A stretch of DNA of 64,000 nt, from NCBI RefSeq assembly GCF_006438875.1, contig NZ_RCZH01000013.1, forward strand, positions 1 to 64,000. Reading direction: 5' to 3'. Source of the stretch: Flavobacterium pectinovorum (lineage in GTDB: Bacteria; Bacteroidota; Bacteroidia; Flavobacteriales; Flavobacteriaceae). The position numbers were made by a program, and so were the translations under genes. The notes beneath the pieces are model-generated. The model was not told where the DNA came from, did not search any database, and saw only the letters and a program-made list of their open reading frames with translations. Of this stretch, positions 25,903 to 33,835 are shown piece after piece (position 1 is the first letter of the stretch; every line of letters begins with the position of its first letter).

Positions 25903-25937
25903 AATTTCTTTAGTTTAATTTGTTAGTTAATAAAGTT

Positions 25938-26053
25938 TAGTCCCTAAGGGACAAAACAGACCTGGATAAATTGTTTTCTACCAATATGTAATCTCTCCGA
26001 GATATTTTTTTATTACTCCGTTAGGAGTTAAATGTTGGTAGTAGAATAATGAA
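25938..26053. repeat. triple-palindrome repeat H1
   Basis: Three short palindromes in a row: GTCCCTAAGGGAC, ATCTCTCCGAGAT and ACTCCGTTAGGAGT, framed by TTTCTACCAA and TTGGTAGTAGAA. A related arrangement with different palindromes is at 45383. Confidence 0.6.
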
Positions 26054-26094
26054 ATTCACCAGAAAAAATATGCCGTATGGATTAAACTTTTTAT

Positions 26095-26562
26095 TTAGTT
26101 TAATTGGCTTACAAAATCCTGCAAACGATTGTGTGCCATATTCATTCCTTGCGCAAAAGGAAGTTTCAGCATTTGATCTCTCAATGCAACTGATTTGTAG
26201 ACAATTTGCATGGTAAGTTTACTCGTTTGATCTGATGTTTTTTCGAATTCCAAAAACTCTAACTGAGCCGGAAAAGGAGTATTTTCCATTTCGAAAGTTC
26301 TTGTGATTTTTTGGTTTTCGATGATCTCATGAATCACGCCATTAGCCTGAAACACAACATTTCCTTTGGCGTCTGTAGTTTCGAATTGCCATCCGCCATG
26401 TTTTACATTTTCAAGCTTCAAAACTTTTGTTCCCATCCATTGTTCTACAATTTCAGACTCTACATAAGCTTTAAAAAGTAATTCCAAAGGCAAATCAAAT
26501 TCTCTGGTTATTACAATTTCCTGTTTGCCGTTTTCGGCGGCAATTTTTGTTTTTTGTTCCAT
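26095..26562 (-). CDS. SRPBCC / AHSA1-like protein
   Basis: 155 aa. It begins ITREFDLPLELLFKAYVESE and has EQWMGTK and GGWQFETTDAKGNVVF, the standard AHSA1/SRPBCC ligand-binding fold. The gene lies 5 bp after the ArsR-type regulator. ArsR-SRPBCC pairs are a common operon, and the usual annotation is 'activator of Hsp90 ATPase homologue', although the real ligand is unknown. Cytosolic. Confidence 0.9.
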   Translation of the reverse strand: MEQKTKIAAENGKQEIVITREFDLPLELLFKAYVESEIVEQWMGTKVLKLENVKHGGWQFETTDAKGNVVFQANGVIHEIIENQKITRTFEMENTPFPAQLEFLEFEKTSDQTSKLTMQIVYKSVALRDQMLKLPFAQGMNMAHNRLQDFVSQLN

Positions 26563-26567
26563 GATTT

Positions 26568-26891
26568 CTATTTTTTGGGTTGATAGTTCTTCATTATAGC
26601 TTCGAGTTTATTGAACTTTTCATCCCACATTTTTCTAAAAGGCTCAATAAAATGGTCAATTTCCCTGATTTTTTCGGGATTCAAATGATAAAAAATCTCT
26701 CTTCCGGTTTGTGTTTGATGCAATAATTCGCATTCCGTTAAAATCTGAATGTGTTTTGAAATAGTTTGTCGTGACGAACTAAAATTTTCGGCTATATTTC
26801 CTGGTGTCATAGCCTGAATAGCGACCAAACTCAATATTGCCCTGCGAGTTGGGTCAGCAATTGCCTGAAAAACATCTCTTCTAATTTCCAT
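26568..26891 (-). CDS. ArsR family transcriptional regulator
   Basis: 107 aa from the ATG at 26891 (MEIRRDVFQAIADPTRRAIL). The longer reading from 26939 would translate through the operators. The winged HTH is typical (ITAENFSSSRQTISKHIQIL region, then GREIFYHLNPEKI). There is no metal-binding cysteine pair near the recognition helix, so it is the non-metal SRPBCC-linked subtype. It heads an operon with the AHSA1 gene and should repress its own promoter through the double operator upstream. Confidence 0.92.
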   Translation of the reverse strand: MEIRRDVFQAIADPTRRAILSLVAIQAMTPGNIAENFSSSRQTISKHIQILTECELLHQTQTGREIFYHLNPEKIREIDHFIEPFRKMWDEKFNKLEAIMKNYQPKK

Positions 26892-26893
26892 TG

Positions 26894-26935
26894 TGCAGTT
26901 ATTTGACTGCAAATATAATGCAGTTATTTGACTGC
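26894..26935 (-). promoter_or_regulatory. double ArsR operator around a -7 box
   Basis: Two copies of TGCAGTTATTTGACTGC (26894-26911 and 26919-26935) are in direct repeat with 25-bp spacing, and each is itself an imperfect palindrome (TGCAGT/ACTGCA). The box TATATTTG (26910-26917, minus strand) sits between them, so a bound repressor would cover the promoter. Confidence 0.8.
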
Positions 26936-27027
26936 GCAATGTTTTTTATTAATTTTTTTTAAAATATTGTATTTATTTTAAAAAATAATAATTCTAAATC
27001 ACTGAAATAGAGTAGTGGAGATGCTTC

Positions 27028-27762
27028 TTAAAGAGTAGTATTTATTCTTATACTTGCTTTAACCAGGGCTAAACCGGTAATAGTGTCGATATGAAAGTCT
27101 TTTGATTCGTGAAATTTATTCTCTGAAACAAGTTTTACAAACTCATCACCTTTTTCAGATTTCTGAATCCATTTTACCATCACATATTCCTCTTTGTCAG
27201 CATTAAGCAACGAGATAAGATACATTTCGCCCCAATAAATGTTTTCAATTGTAGCCGCGATTTTTTTATATATCACTATATCGCCGGATTTTAAAAGCGG
27301 ATACATGCTGTCACTGCTTATATAAACGGCACCATCACATTTTGGCAGGTTTGGGATTGTAATTTCGTCAATAAACTCTTCTGAATTTTCATCACTAAAT
27401 ATGGTCGCCGCCGATGTTGCTGTCTCTATATTGTACAATGGTATTGATGGCTTTTGAAGTTTTTTGCTTTTTGTGGCTGCAAATACCGGAGATTGTTCTT
27501 CTAAGTAATTACTATCATCGCGATTTAAATTTTGTGCGTAATTGTCCGTTTTTACCATAGAACCTTTTCCTGTAAGTAACCATGCAGGATTGATATCTAA
27601 ACAATTGTTTATTAGTTTATTTAAGATTTCCTCTCCTAAATTTCCATTTCGCTTTAATTGTGTCCCTAAATAACCGTTTGACAAACCATTATCCTTTTCA
27701 AATCTGGTTGACTTAATACCTTTGTACTCAAGGTATTGATAAAATCTTTCAATTGCTTTCAT
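27028..27762 (-). CDS. phage-type repressor, HTH plus S24 peptidase domain
   Basis: 244 aa. The N-terminal 60 residues form an XRE-like HTH (FEKDNGLSNGYLGTQLKRNG). The C-terminal half is a LexA/CI S24 domain: YISSDSMYPLLKSGD with the nucleophile Ser and EEYVMVKWIQKS with the Lys. It probably autocleaves when the DNA damage response is active. It faces a small gene at 27850 across an operator, the arrangement of a prophage immunity region, yet no other phage genes are seen here. Confidence 0.88.
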   Translation of the reverse strand: MKAIERFYQYLEYKGIKSTRFEKDNGLSNGYLGTQLKRNGNLGEEILNKLINNCLDINPAWLLTGKGSMVKTDNYAQNLNRDDSNYLEEQSPVFAATKSKKLQKPSIPLYNIETATSAATIFSDENSEEFIDEITIPNLPKCDGAVYISSDSMYPLLKSGDIVIYKKIAATIENIYWGEMYLISLLNADKEEYVMVKWIQKSEKGDEFVKLVSENKFHESKDFHIDTITGLALVKASIRINTTL

Positions 27763-27800
27763 AAAATTATAAGAAATAGTTTACTAAACCTTGTTGTTTT

Positions 27801-27816
27801 ATAAACAATTGTTTAT
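27801..27816. promoter_or_regulatory. operator palindrome between S24 repressor and small ORF
   Basis: ATAAACAATTGTTTAT is a perfect 16-bp palindrome, in the intergenic region between the divergent genes at 27762 and 27850. A second imperfect palindrome, TGTTCC...GGAACA, follows at about 27822. They look like the binding sites of the S24 repressor. Confidence 0.65.
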
Positions 27817-27849
27817 ATCTTTGTTCCCGCAACAGGAACAGACAAGGCA

Positions 27850-28044
27850 ATGGACAAAGAAACGAAAAAGAAAAATACTTACAACACAGAAATACTTAAT
27901 CGTATCAAAGAAAAGTATGGACTATCAAAAAGATTCATCACAATGAGCCTTTCCGGAGATCGCAGAAGTGAAATGACTGATATTGTAAGAAAGGATTATA
28001 AAATAATGGAAGTGGCAGTTACTGCGCTTTTAAAAACGCTATAA
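27850..28044 (+). CDS. small HTH-like protein opposite the S24 repressor
   Basis: 64 aa, basic, soluble. The segment ILNRIKEKYGLSKRFITMSL followed by SGDRRSEMTDIVRKDYKIM has the helix-turn-helix look of a Cro-like DNA-binding protein. Divergent from the S24 repressor gene across the palindromic operator. Function inferred from position only. Confidence 0.6.
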   Translation: MDKETKKKNTYNTEILNRIKEKYGLSKRFITMSLSGDRRSEMTDIVRKDYKIMEVAVTALLKTL

Positions 28045-28108
28045 AAAGTTTTACGTCTGACAAATTTAATAACAATATTCTAAAATATTTCAAAACCAAA
28101 GAATAACC

Positions 28109-28330
28109 ATGGACCATAAAATATTGATTGTAGAAATTAAACCCGTTGAAGATCATAAAGAATATGAAATTAACGGGAAATTGATTTTCATGGATGAAAC
28201 AGGCAATTGGCAAAGTGATATTGAGCTTTCTGAAACAGAGAAAAAAGCGTTTAAATCTTATGGTGAATTAATCCTGGATAATCCAAAAATCACAAAACAC
28301 ACAAAAGCAACTTATAGAGTGATTAACTAA
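28109..28330 (+). CDS. small protein of unknown function
   Basis: 73 aa, acidic, no signal peptide or membrane segment. It follows the 64-aa gene on the same strand after 64 bp. It ends at a terminator. I see no motif. The pair could be leftovers of a prophage immunity or early region. Confidence 0.55.
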   Translation: MDHKILIVEIKPVEDHKEYEINGKLIFMDETGNWQSDIELSETEKKAFKSYGELILDNPKITKHTKATYRVIN

Positions 28331-28376
28331 TTTTGCTTTCATGATTTAGTAGATCTTAAGATGTGATCTCTAAGTC

Positions 28377-28418
28377 AAAAGCCTCCATAAACGTCGATTT
28401 TGGAGGCTATTTTTTTTG
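28377..28418. terminator. bidirectional terminator
   Basis: GCCTCCA (28381-28387) pairs with TGGAGGC (28401-28407), flanked by A and T runs. It serves the gene at 28109 and the convergent ABC-F gene. Confidence 0.75.
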
Positions 28419-28439
28419 TAAAATATTCAAAAGAATTAA

Positions 28440-30026
28440 TTATAACAAGATGTCCTTTTTAATATTAATTTGTTCCAAAAAGTACTCATCATGTGAAACC
28501 ACAATTAGTGAGCCCTGGTATTCATTAATCGCCTTGGTCAGAATTTCAATATTTTGAATGTCTAAATTGTTTGTTGGTTCGTCGAGAATAATAAGATCCG
28601 GAGATTCGTTGCTTATCGTAAGACAACAAAGCATTAAACGCATTTTTTCGCCTCCGCTCAATGCAGAACAGGGTTTGTCCCAATCCTGCTTCGAGAACAA
28701 AAAGCGATTTAATCTCATTTTTATATCATGTTCTTCCAATCCTGAATTATTAAAATATTGTGCCTGATCGTAAACTTTTAGATTATTTTGAATTAAAGAA
28801 TAATCCTGATCGATATAAATTGATTTGTTTTCGGCTCGGAAAACCGTTCCAATCTGCGGTTCTAGTTTTCCAAGTATAATTTTAATCAAAGTCGTTTTGC
28901 CTGAGCCATTCGTGCCTTTCAATGCAAGTCGGTTTCCGCTGGTAATTTCGATATTCAAATTCTCTTTCCAAAGAAGATTATCTTTGTATTTAAAATTGAT
29001 TTCGTTGGCATTAAAAAGTATTTTCCCTTTGTGCAATACCGAATTATCAAATCCTATCTTCATCTGATCGATATCAGGAACCGAAGAACGTAATTCGCGT
29101 AATTCCTGCAAAATACCCTCGATTTTTTCCGCGTGAACACCTTTTAATTTCGAACTGCTATTCTCAGCATTATTTCGCAGCGTATTCATCATTATTCTTG
29201 CAACGCCTGATTTCTCTTGTTTCTTTTTGCCTCGAGCATCCAGTTTTTGTTGCCTTTCTAATGTTTCCCGTTCTTTTTCGCGCGCTTTTCGCAACGCTTT
29301 TTCTTTGGAGTGCAAATCCTGATTCAGGGCATTTATTTCTATCTGCTTCTGCTCAGCATAAAAATCATAATTTCCGCCATAAACAGCAACACCGTGTTTA
29401 CTTAATTCATAAACCGTATTTAGTTTATTTAACAAATTTCTGTCGTGACTTACGATAAGCAGAGTAGAAGATGTAGATTCTATAAAATCATACAGTAACT
29501 TTCTCGCAGCAGCGTCAAGATGATTACTTGGTTCGTCCATTAAAACCAATTCCGGCTGATGAATTAAAATACCGGCAAGAAAGATTTTTGTCTTTTGCCC
29601 GCCACTTAAAGTATTCATTTTCTTTGTTAGGTCTAATTCTTCTAAATTCCAGTAGTTTAAAGCATTGCTGCAACGCTCTTCAATTGTCCAGTCATCGTTC
29701 AGAATGTTTAGACTATCTTCGGTAACATTGCCGTTGAGAATTTCTTTGAGTGCCGTAAGTTTGTCGGCAACACGTAATGCTTCAGCAATAGAAAATTCAT
29801 TGTATTGCCCAAAAATCTGCGGAATATAATAGGGTTCAGAACTTAATCGCAGTTCGCCATTTAAAGGTTCTAATTCGCCGGCAATAATTTTAAGTAAAGT
29901 AGATTTTCCTGTGCCATTATTACCAATTAGCGCTATTTTTTCGTGATTGTTTACAGTAAAACTGATGTTGTCAAACAATAATTCTTTGTTATTGTGTTTA
30001 TATGAAATGTTTTGTAGAATAAGCAT
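28440..30026 (-). CDS. ABC-F family ATPase
   Basis: 528 aa with two ATP-binding cassettes and no membrane domain. Walker A motifs are GNNGTGKSTLL and GTNGSGKTTLI, signature motifs LSGGQKTK and LSGGEKMR, and Walker B motifs LVLMDEPSNHLD and LIILDEPTNNLD. The P-site linker region between them (about residues 220-300) is long and charged. ABC-F proteins act on the ribosome; some rescue it from antibiotics, others regulate translation. The class here cannot be fixed from sequence. The structured leader upstream suggests inducible expression. Confidence 0.92.
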   Translation of the reverse strand: MLILQNISYKHNNKELLFDNISFTVNNHEKIALIGNNGTGKSTLLKIIAGELEPLNGELRLSSEPYYIPQIFGQYNEFSIAEALRVADKLTALKEILNGNVTEDSLNILNDDWTIEERCSNALNYWNLEELDLTKKMNTLSGGQKTKIFLAGILIHQPELVLMDEPSNHLDAAARKLLYDFIESTSSTLLIVSHDRNLLNKLNTVYELSKHGVAVYGGNYDFYAEQKQIEINALNQDLHSKEKALRKAREKERETLERQQKLDARGKKKQEKSGVARIMMNTLRNNAENSSSKLKGVHAEKIEGILQELRELRSSVPDIDQMKIGFDNSVLHKGKILFNANEINFKYKDNLLWKENLNIEITSGNRLALKGTNGSGKTTLIKIILGKLEPQIGTVFRAENKSIYIDQDYSLIQNNLKVYDQAQYFNNSGLEEHDIKMRLNRFLFSKQDWDKPCSALSGGEKMRLMLCCLTISNESPDLIILDEPTNNLDIQNIEILTKAINEYQGSLIVVSHDEYFLEQINIKKDILL

Positions 30027-30101
30027 AATTTCTTTCTCTAAAGATGAATAAATTGAGCCACCACAAATTGTGGTTACTCTCTAAATTGTCTGAAAGAAAT
30101 T
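30027..30101 (-). promoter_or_regulatory. structured leader of the ABC-F gene
   Basis: On the minus strand AATTTCTTTC (30101-30092) can pair with GAAAGAAATT (30036-30027), which directly precedes the ATG. Between them is a second hairpin, CCACAATTTGTGG (30073-30061). The long stem would block ribosome access. ABC-F resistance genes are often controlled by such attenuation, but no clear leader peptide is seen (only an ATG-TGA pair). Confidence 0.5.
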
Positions 30102-30182
30102 ATTTTTCACATAAATTAATGCTTGTAGTTTTAAGTTTTACAAAGATAATAATTTTATCTGAAAGCTTGCAAAGAGTACTAC

Positions 30183-30370
30183 GTAAGTTTTTTTCGCCAC
30201 GACCCGAGCGATAGCGAACAGGCGAAGCAATTCACGAATTTTTTTTAAATTTTTATTCTGATTGCACAGATCAAAAAATCTGTTTAAATCTGTACAATCT
30301 GTGGCAAATTTTTTAAGCGGTTTCAAAATAAAAATTAGAGAAAATTCGTGAAATTCGTGGCAACTTTTTT
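30183..30370. repeat. long palindromic repeat (CACGAATT / CACAGATT words)
   Basis: CCACGA...TTCACGAATT on the left pairs with AATTCGTGAAATTCGTGG on the right. Nested GATTGCACAGAT / ATCTGTACAATCTG arms lie inside. The left arm carries a short CCCGAGCGATAGCG insertion. Similar CACAGATT words occur at about 31201 and 35745. Any ORF across it is a by-product. Confidence 0.65.
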
Positions 30371-30394
30371 TTAATTTTCGCTCTATTATAGAAA

Positions 30395-30438
30395 ACAAAA
30401 AAACCATATTGCTTTTGGGTACAATATGGTTTGTTTTT
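30395..30438 (-). terminator. terminator downstream of the lipoprotein gene at 30475
   Basis: AAACCATATTG (30401-30411) pairs with CAATATGGTTT (30422-30432). On the minus strand it is followed by a T run. Confidence 0.8.
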
Positions 30439-30474
30439 AAATATTTTGAGTTCATAAACAATGAACTTTAATGG

Positions 30475-30843
30475 TTATATTTTGCTAAGGGTAAGTTTCA
30501 TTTCTTTACTGTCCAGTATCAGTTTGTCCTCAGTAATGGTGCTTTCACAAGGATATGGAGTACCAGTTTCATCTTTAATTACTAAACTTTTTCCTCCTTT
30601 TGTCAAAGCATAAGTACCATTATTGATTTCGCTCTGCAAATATCCGGTTACATGCCCATCTTTTGTGAAGGTTAATGTTCCCTGAGTTAGAATTACATTT
30701 TTCAAAGAATCAGAGAGCGTTATTTTAGGCTCAACAGCGGTAACTTTCCAAGAGTTCACCAATTCATTTCTACTCTTATGACATGAAATCATTAATACTG
30801 CCACCATTGCAATTCCGAAGATAAATAATTTAGATTTTTTCAT
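30475..30843 (-). CDS. lipocalin-like lipoprotein
   Basis: 122 aa. The lipobox at AVLMISCHKS gives a lipidated Cys at about residue 21. The rest (ELVNSWKVTAVEP; TFTKDGHVTGYL; NNGTYALTKGGKSLVI) has the strand pattern of the small lipocalin-like domains common in Bacteroidota. Likely outer-membrane or periplasmic anchored. Role unknown. Confidence 0.75.
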   Translation of the reverse strand: MKKSKLFIFGIAMVAVLMISCHKSRNELVNSWKVTAVEPKITLSDSLKNVILTQGTLTFTKDGHVTGYLQSEINNGTYALTKGGKSLVIKDETGTPYPCESTITEDKLILDSKEMKLTLSKI

Positions 30844-30931
30844 GATTTGTTGATTAAAGTTAAACTACAGAAAATTACAAAATTTTTTCTAATTAAGAAT
30901 CTAAAAATCAAATATTTATAAAGAGGTTGTT

Positions 30932-30976
30932 TTAAATTCCAATTTTTATCCCAAAGCCTCGGGACCAAATTCCAAT
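30932..30976. repeat. short hairpin repeat D1
   Basis: AAATTCCAATTTTTATCCC-AAAGCCTCGGGACC-AAATTCCAATT: a GC-rich hairpin sits between AAATTCCAA words. Related copies are at 36333 (D2) and 53168 (D3). Confidence 0.6.
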
Positions 30977-31033
30977 TAATAGAACTTACACATAAAGTTT
31001 GTAGCCTTTTCGTATTGTAAGCATATATAGATG

Positions 31034-31140
31034 TGTAGAGATGCACAGCAGTGCATCTTTCGTAAGATTATACAAATAGATTAGAGATTAAATATCAAAC
31101 AGACAACATAGATTAGACGCACTGCTGTGCGTCTCTACAG
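31034..31140. repeat. inverted-repeat element, GTAGAGACGCAC family
   Basis: TGTAGAGATGCACAGCAGTG (31034) and CACTGCTGTGCGTCTCTACA (ends 31140) are near-perfect inverted arms about 60 nt apart. Each arm is itself a hairpin (GATGCAC/GTGCATC; GACGCAC/GTGCGTC). A single-arm copy is at about 35717. Confidence 0.75.
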
Positions 31141-31145
31141 AAAAA

Positions 31146-31415
31146 CCTTTGTCCCTTTGTCCCTCAGAAACCTTTGTCCCTCTAATTAAGAGTTAATTTT
31201 TGCCACAGATTTTAATGATTAAAAAGATTTTCAAAACTTTGTGGTCAAATTTTCTCGCAGATTTGGCAGATTGAGCAGGTCAATTTTAGAATATAGAAAA
31301 AAAATCTACCAAAACTGCCCAATCTGCGTGCTAAAAATAGCCAACCAAGGCTTTGTGTTGGTAGATTCTTTGCCCCTTTGTTCCTCAGAACCTTTGTCCC
31401 TCTAATTAAGAGTTA
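31146..31415. repeat. about 50-bp direct repeats downstream of the transglutaminase gene
   Basis: CTTTG-CCCTTTGT-CCTCAGAA...CCTTTGTCCCTCTAATTAAG occurs at 31146-31196 and 31368-31415. The second copy contains the last codons of the gene at 31402, so the first is a duplicated piece of that gene end. Between them lie CACAGATT and GGCAGATT words and no gene. Confidence 0.65.
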
Positions 31416-32343
31416 GGGCTCCCAGAATTTCTTCGTACAAAAATGGTCCTCCGGGATACGTGGCAGTATAATCCAGATTCATCCAGACCTGACCGCGGTC
31501 ATCAACGTGATAATGGATCTTTTTGCCGTAACTTTCCTTGACAAAAAGTACGTTTTTGATCAAATAATTGACTTTCTCCAAGTCGATCAAAGAGCCAATT
31601 AATATTTCAGGATAAATATGTCCTTTGGTATGAATTAATCGTGGAGTTCCGCCAATAGAACGTACTGCAGCGGCCATCAGAATAGAATGATCGTCGCAAT
31701 CTCCCGAAAAATATTGCAGCGACTCGCTTGCCGTCGCAATATAATCGCCTTCTTTTGGATCATTGACATAATTCCAGCGGCTATTAATCTCTTTAAAGAC
31801 CGCAAAACACTGAATGATGGTTCTGTAATCAGAATATCCTTTTATACCTTTAAAATGCTTTGTAGTCGCCATAATGGCAAAATTGCGCACTTTTGGATTC
31901 TGATATTCTATTGCATTTATAATTTTAGATTTATTGGGAAACGGAAGCAGTTTTGCTACAATAATATCCTGTGGAAATGGATTATCCGACATGGTATAAA
32001 TCATCGAATTATAATCTTCAGAAATTTCGCTGAAACCATAATTTCCAATAACGCTTCCATAAACCAAAACCAATAAATAAACGGCGATACACAATATTAT
32101 AATCGTTCGCAACAACATCAAAAGAAAGAAAATTGCAGCAAAAACAAATATAAATATGAAAACCCGATCTAAATTAAAAGCCCAGTTTAAATCAATTAGA
32201 TTCTGGTGCAGAATGATAAAAATCGGAATTGTGATCAAAAGACTCAATATCATAATAATGACCCTATCCCAAGGTGATTTCACCTGTAACTTGGATTTTA
32301 ACTGCGGAAAGTCAATTTTAGGGAATTTTATCATAAGAATCAA
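31402..32343 (-). CDS. membrane protein with transglutaminase-like domain
   Basis: 313 aa. Two or three hydrophobic helices in the first 100 residues (VIIMILSLLITIPIFIIL; VFIFIFVFAAIFFLLMLL; IIILCIAVYLLVLVYG) precede a soluble part. SLQYFSGDCDDHSILMAAAV carries the Cys, and IHTKGHIYPEILI the His, of a transglutaminase-like fold; an Asp probably comes from VWMNLDYTA. The role may be proteolytic or structural; no substrate is evident. It starts 10 bp after the substrate-binding gene, so the two form an operon. Confidence 0.8.
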   Translation of the reverse strand: MILMIKFPKIDFPQLKSKLQVKSPWDRVIIMILSLLITIPIFIILHQNLIDLNWAFNLDRVFIFIFVFAAIFFLLMLLRTIIILCIAVYLLVLVYGSVIGNYGFSEISEDYNSMIYTMSDNPFPQDIIVAKLLPFPNKSKIINAIEYQNPKVRNFAIMATTKHFKGIKGYSDYRTIIQCFAVFKEINSRWNYVNDPKEGDYIATASESLQYFSGDCDDHSILMAAAVRSIGGTPRLIHTKGHIYPEILIGSLIDLEKVNYLIKNVLFVKESYGKKIHYHVDDRGQVWMNLDYTATYPGGPFLYEEILGALTLN

Positions 32344-32353
32344 AAGCAGTATT

Positions 32354-33205
32354 TTACAGCGCTTTTACCGTTTCAACAAAAGTACTTTTTTTATCAATAA
32401 TACCGAGATCAAATAATTGATTTTGAATTTTAATAAATGCTTTTTCACTTAAATGTTTCTGAGACCATTGCGTAAGCTTTAACCATTCCTGAATATCTTC
32501 CAGTTTTTGATTAAAAAGCTCCGACAAAGTTTTGTCAATATCAGGAATCTGAATAAAATCGTGTGTAGTTTTGTTTATAATTTCAAGGATTTTCTCGACG
32601 GTTTTAGGGTTCTTTTTTAAGAATTCGTCGCGAACAGTAATTACAAATGAAGGCCATGGAGTAGGACAGTCACCAACACGTCTGAAAATTCCCTGATCAA
32701 CAAGAGGTTTGGTCATAAAACGCTCCCACATAAAATAATCTGCCGTTCCGTTTGTCAGTGCTTCAACAGCTCCGTCGATTGTATTGATAATTTCAAATTG
32801 CAAATCATCCGTTTCCCAGCCTTGTTCATGCGCATTTACATACGCCATTAACTGAGATCCTGAACCAATTCTCGAAATAGCTACTTTTTTGTCTTTAAGA
32901 TCTTTTACAGTATGAAAATCTGAATTTGCACCAACGTGAATTCCCCAAATTAAAGGCGATTGCACATAAATCTGAACAATTTTACTTGGATTTCCGGCAA
33001 CAATATCTTTTACAATTCCTTCCGTCAAAATAACCGCTATATCAGCTTCTCCGTCTCGTAGCATCTGGCACATTTTGCCAGTACCTTCGGGAATATTTTT
33101 CCATTGTAAATCAATGTTTTCAGCTTCAAATTCGCCATTTTCAATGCATAGATGCCATGGCAAATTGAAGTGTTCGGGAACACCTACAATTTTTACAGTT
33201 TTCAT
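32354..33205 (-). CDS. substrate-binding-like protein (PBP2 fold, NMT1/SsuA type)
   Basis: 283 aa without a signal peptide. It starts VKIVGVPEHFNLPWHLCIEN and has the periplasmic-binding-protein core (MLRDGEADIAVILTEGIVKD; KKVAISRIGSGSQLMAYVNA). The lack of an export signal and of permease or ATPase genes suggests a cytosolic binding protein of the Ca3427-like group, not an ABC transporter component. Ligand unknown. The start is preceded by an (AAAC)8 tract that could vary expression. Confidence 0.8.
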   Translation of the reverse strand: MKTVKIVGVPEHFNLPWHLCIENGEFEAENIDLQWKNIPEGTGKMCQMLRDGEADIAVILTEGIVKDIVAGNPSKIVQIYVQSPLIWGIHVGANSDFHTVKDLKDKKVAISRIGSGSQLMAYVNAHEQGWETDDLQFEIINTIDGAVEALTNGTADYFMWERFMTKPLVDQGIFRRVGDCPTPWPSFVITVRDEFLKKNPKTVEKILEIINKTTHDFIQIPDIDKTLSELFNQKLEDIQEWLKLTQWSQKHLSEKAFIKIQNQLFDLGIIDKKSTFVETVKAL

Positions 33206-33246
33206 TATAGTTTAAGTTTAAGTTAAGTTTGGTATGCGTATTATAA

Positions 33247-33278
33247 GTTTGTTTGTTTGTTTGTTTGTTTGTTTGTTT
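33247..33278. repeat. tetranucleotide tract (GTTT)8 upstream of the substrate-binding gene
   Basis: Eight perfect GTTT units (AAAC on the coding strand) lie 42-73 nt before the ATG at 33205. Tracts like this gain or lose units by slippage, and here a change would alter promoter or leader spacing. Confidence 0.85.
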
Positions 33279-33289
33279 GCGTTTTTGGT

Positions 33290-33763
33290 TTAGTTTTTTA
33301 ATAAATCAGTTCGGTGTTTTTCAGAAAGGCAAGGTTCTCCAAAATCTATTACTGAAAGTTCTACATATTCATTTAGTAAGCTTTTAACAATCGAATAATC
33401 TACTTCTTGAGTTACTTCGATAGCAAAAAGAGTTTCGTTCATACCTTCAGATTCACAATTAATTTCTTTAAGCTTTTCTCTGATAATTTCTTTATCAAAT
33501 CCTTTTTCCAAAATTACAACCTGAACAATAGAATTCCCAGAAACTTTGATAGTTTCTCTGTAAGTAAGAAATTGTTCGTCTTCATCAAATTCAGCAAAGA
33601 AAATATCATCTGTTGCAATTGAAGGTCCGAAAAAAGGAATATTATCTAATTTAAAATAACCTTTATCTAAATCTATAATTTCGGCCCACATTGTTTCTAC
33701 AATCGTGTCTTCTAATAAATCACTATAATACCTAAATAGGATTTTCTTGTGTGTATCTTGCAT
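33290..33763 (-). CDS. DUF4265-type protein
   Basis: 157 aa, acidic, cytosolic. The pattern EDTIVETMWAEIIDLDKGYF, then LDNIPFFGPSIATDDIFFAE, fits DUF4265, a small family without known function. It ends just before the GTTT tract. Confidence 0.75.
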   Translation of the reverse strand: MQDTHKKILFRYYSDLLEDTIVETMWAEIIDLDKGYFKLDNIPFFGPSIATDDIFFAEFDEDEQFLTYRETIKVSGNSIVQVVILEKGFDKEIIREKLKEINCESEGMNETLFAIEVTQEVDYSIVKSLLNEYVELSVIDFGEPCLSEKHRTDLLKN

Positions 33764-33835
33764 TATTAAATTTTTGTAATATTTTTTTTTAAGCGTGCTC
33801 TAATCAATTATCTAATTTTCAAATTGACTAATTAT

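Noticed and set aside
28440..30026. ABC-F gene as an antibiotic-resistance gene
   Set aside because: ABC-F proteins include regulatory and housekeeping members, and sequence alone does not separate them; I only call the family.
30138..30461. 107-aa open frame on the minus strand
   Set aside because: It is the translation of the CACGAATT palindromic repeat and of the terminator of the next gene; composition and position show no real gene.
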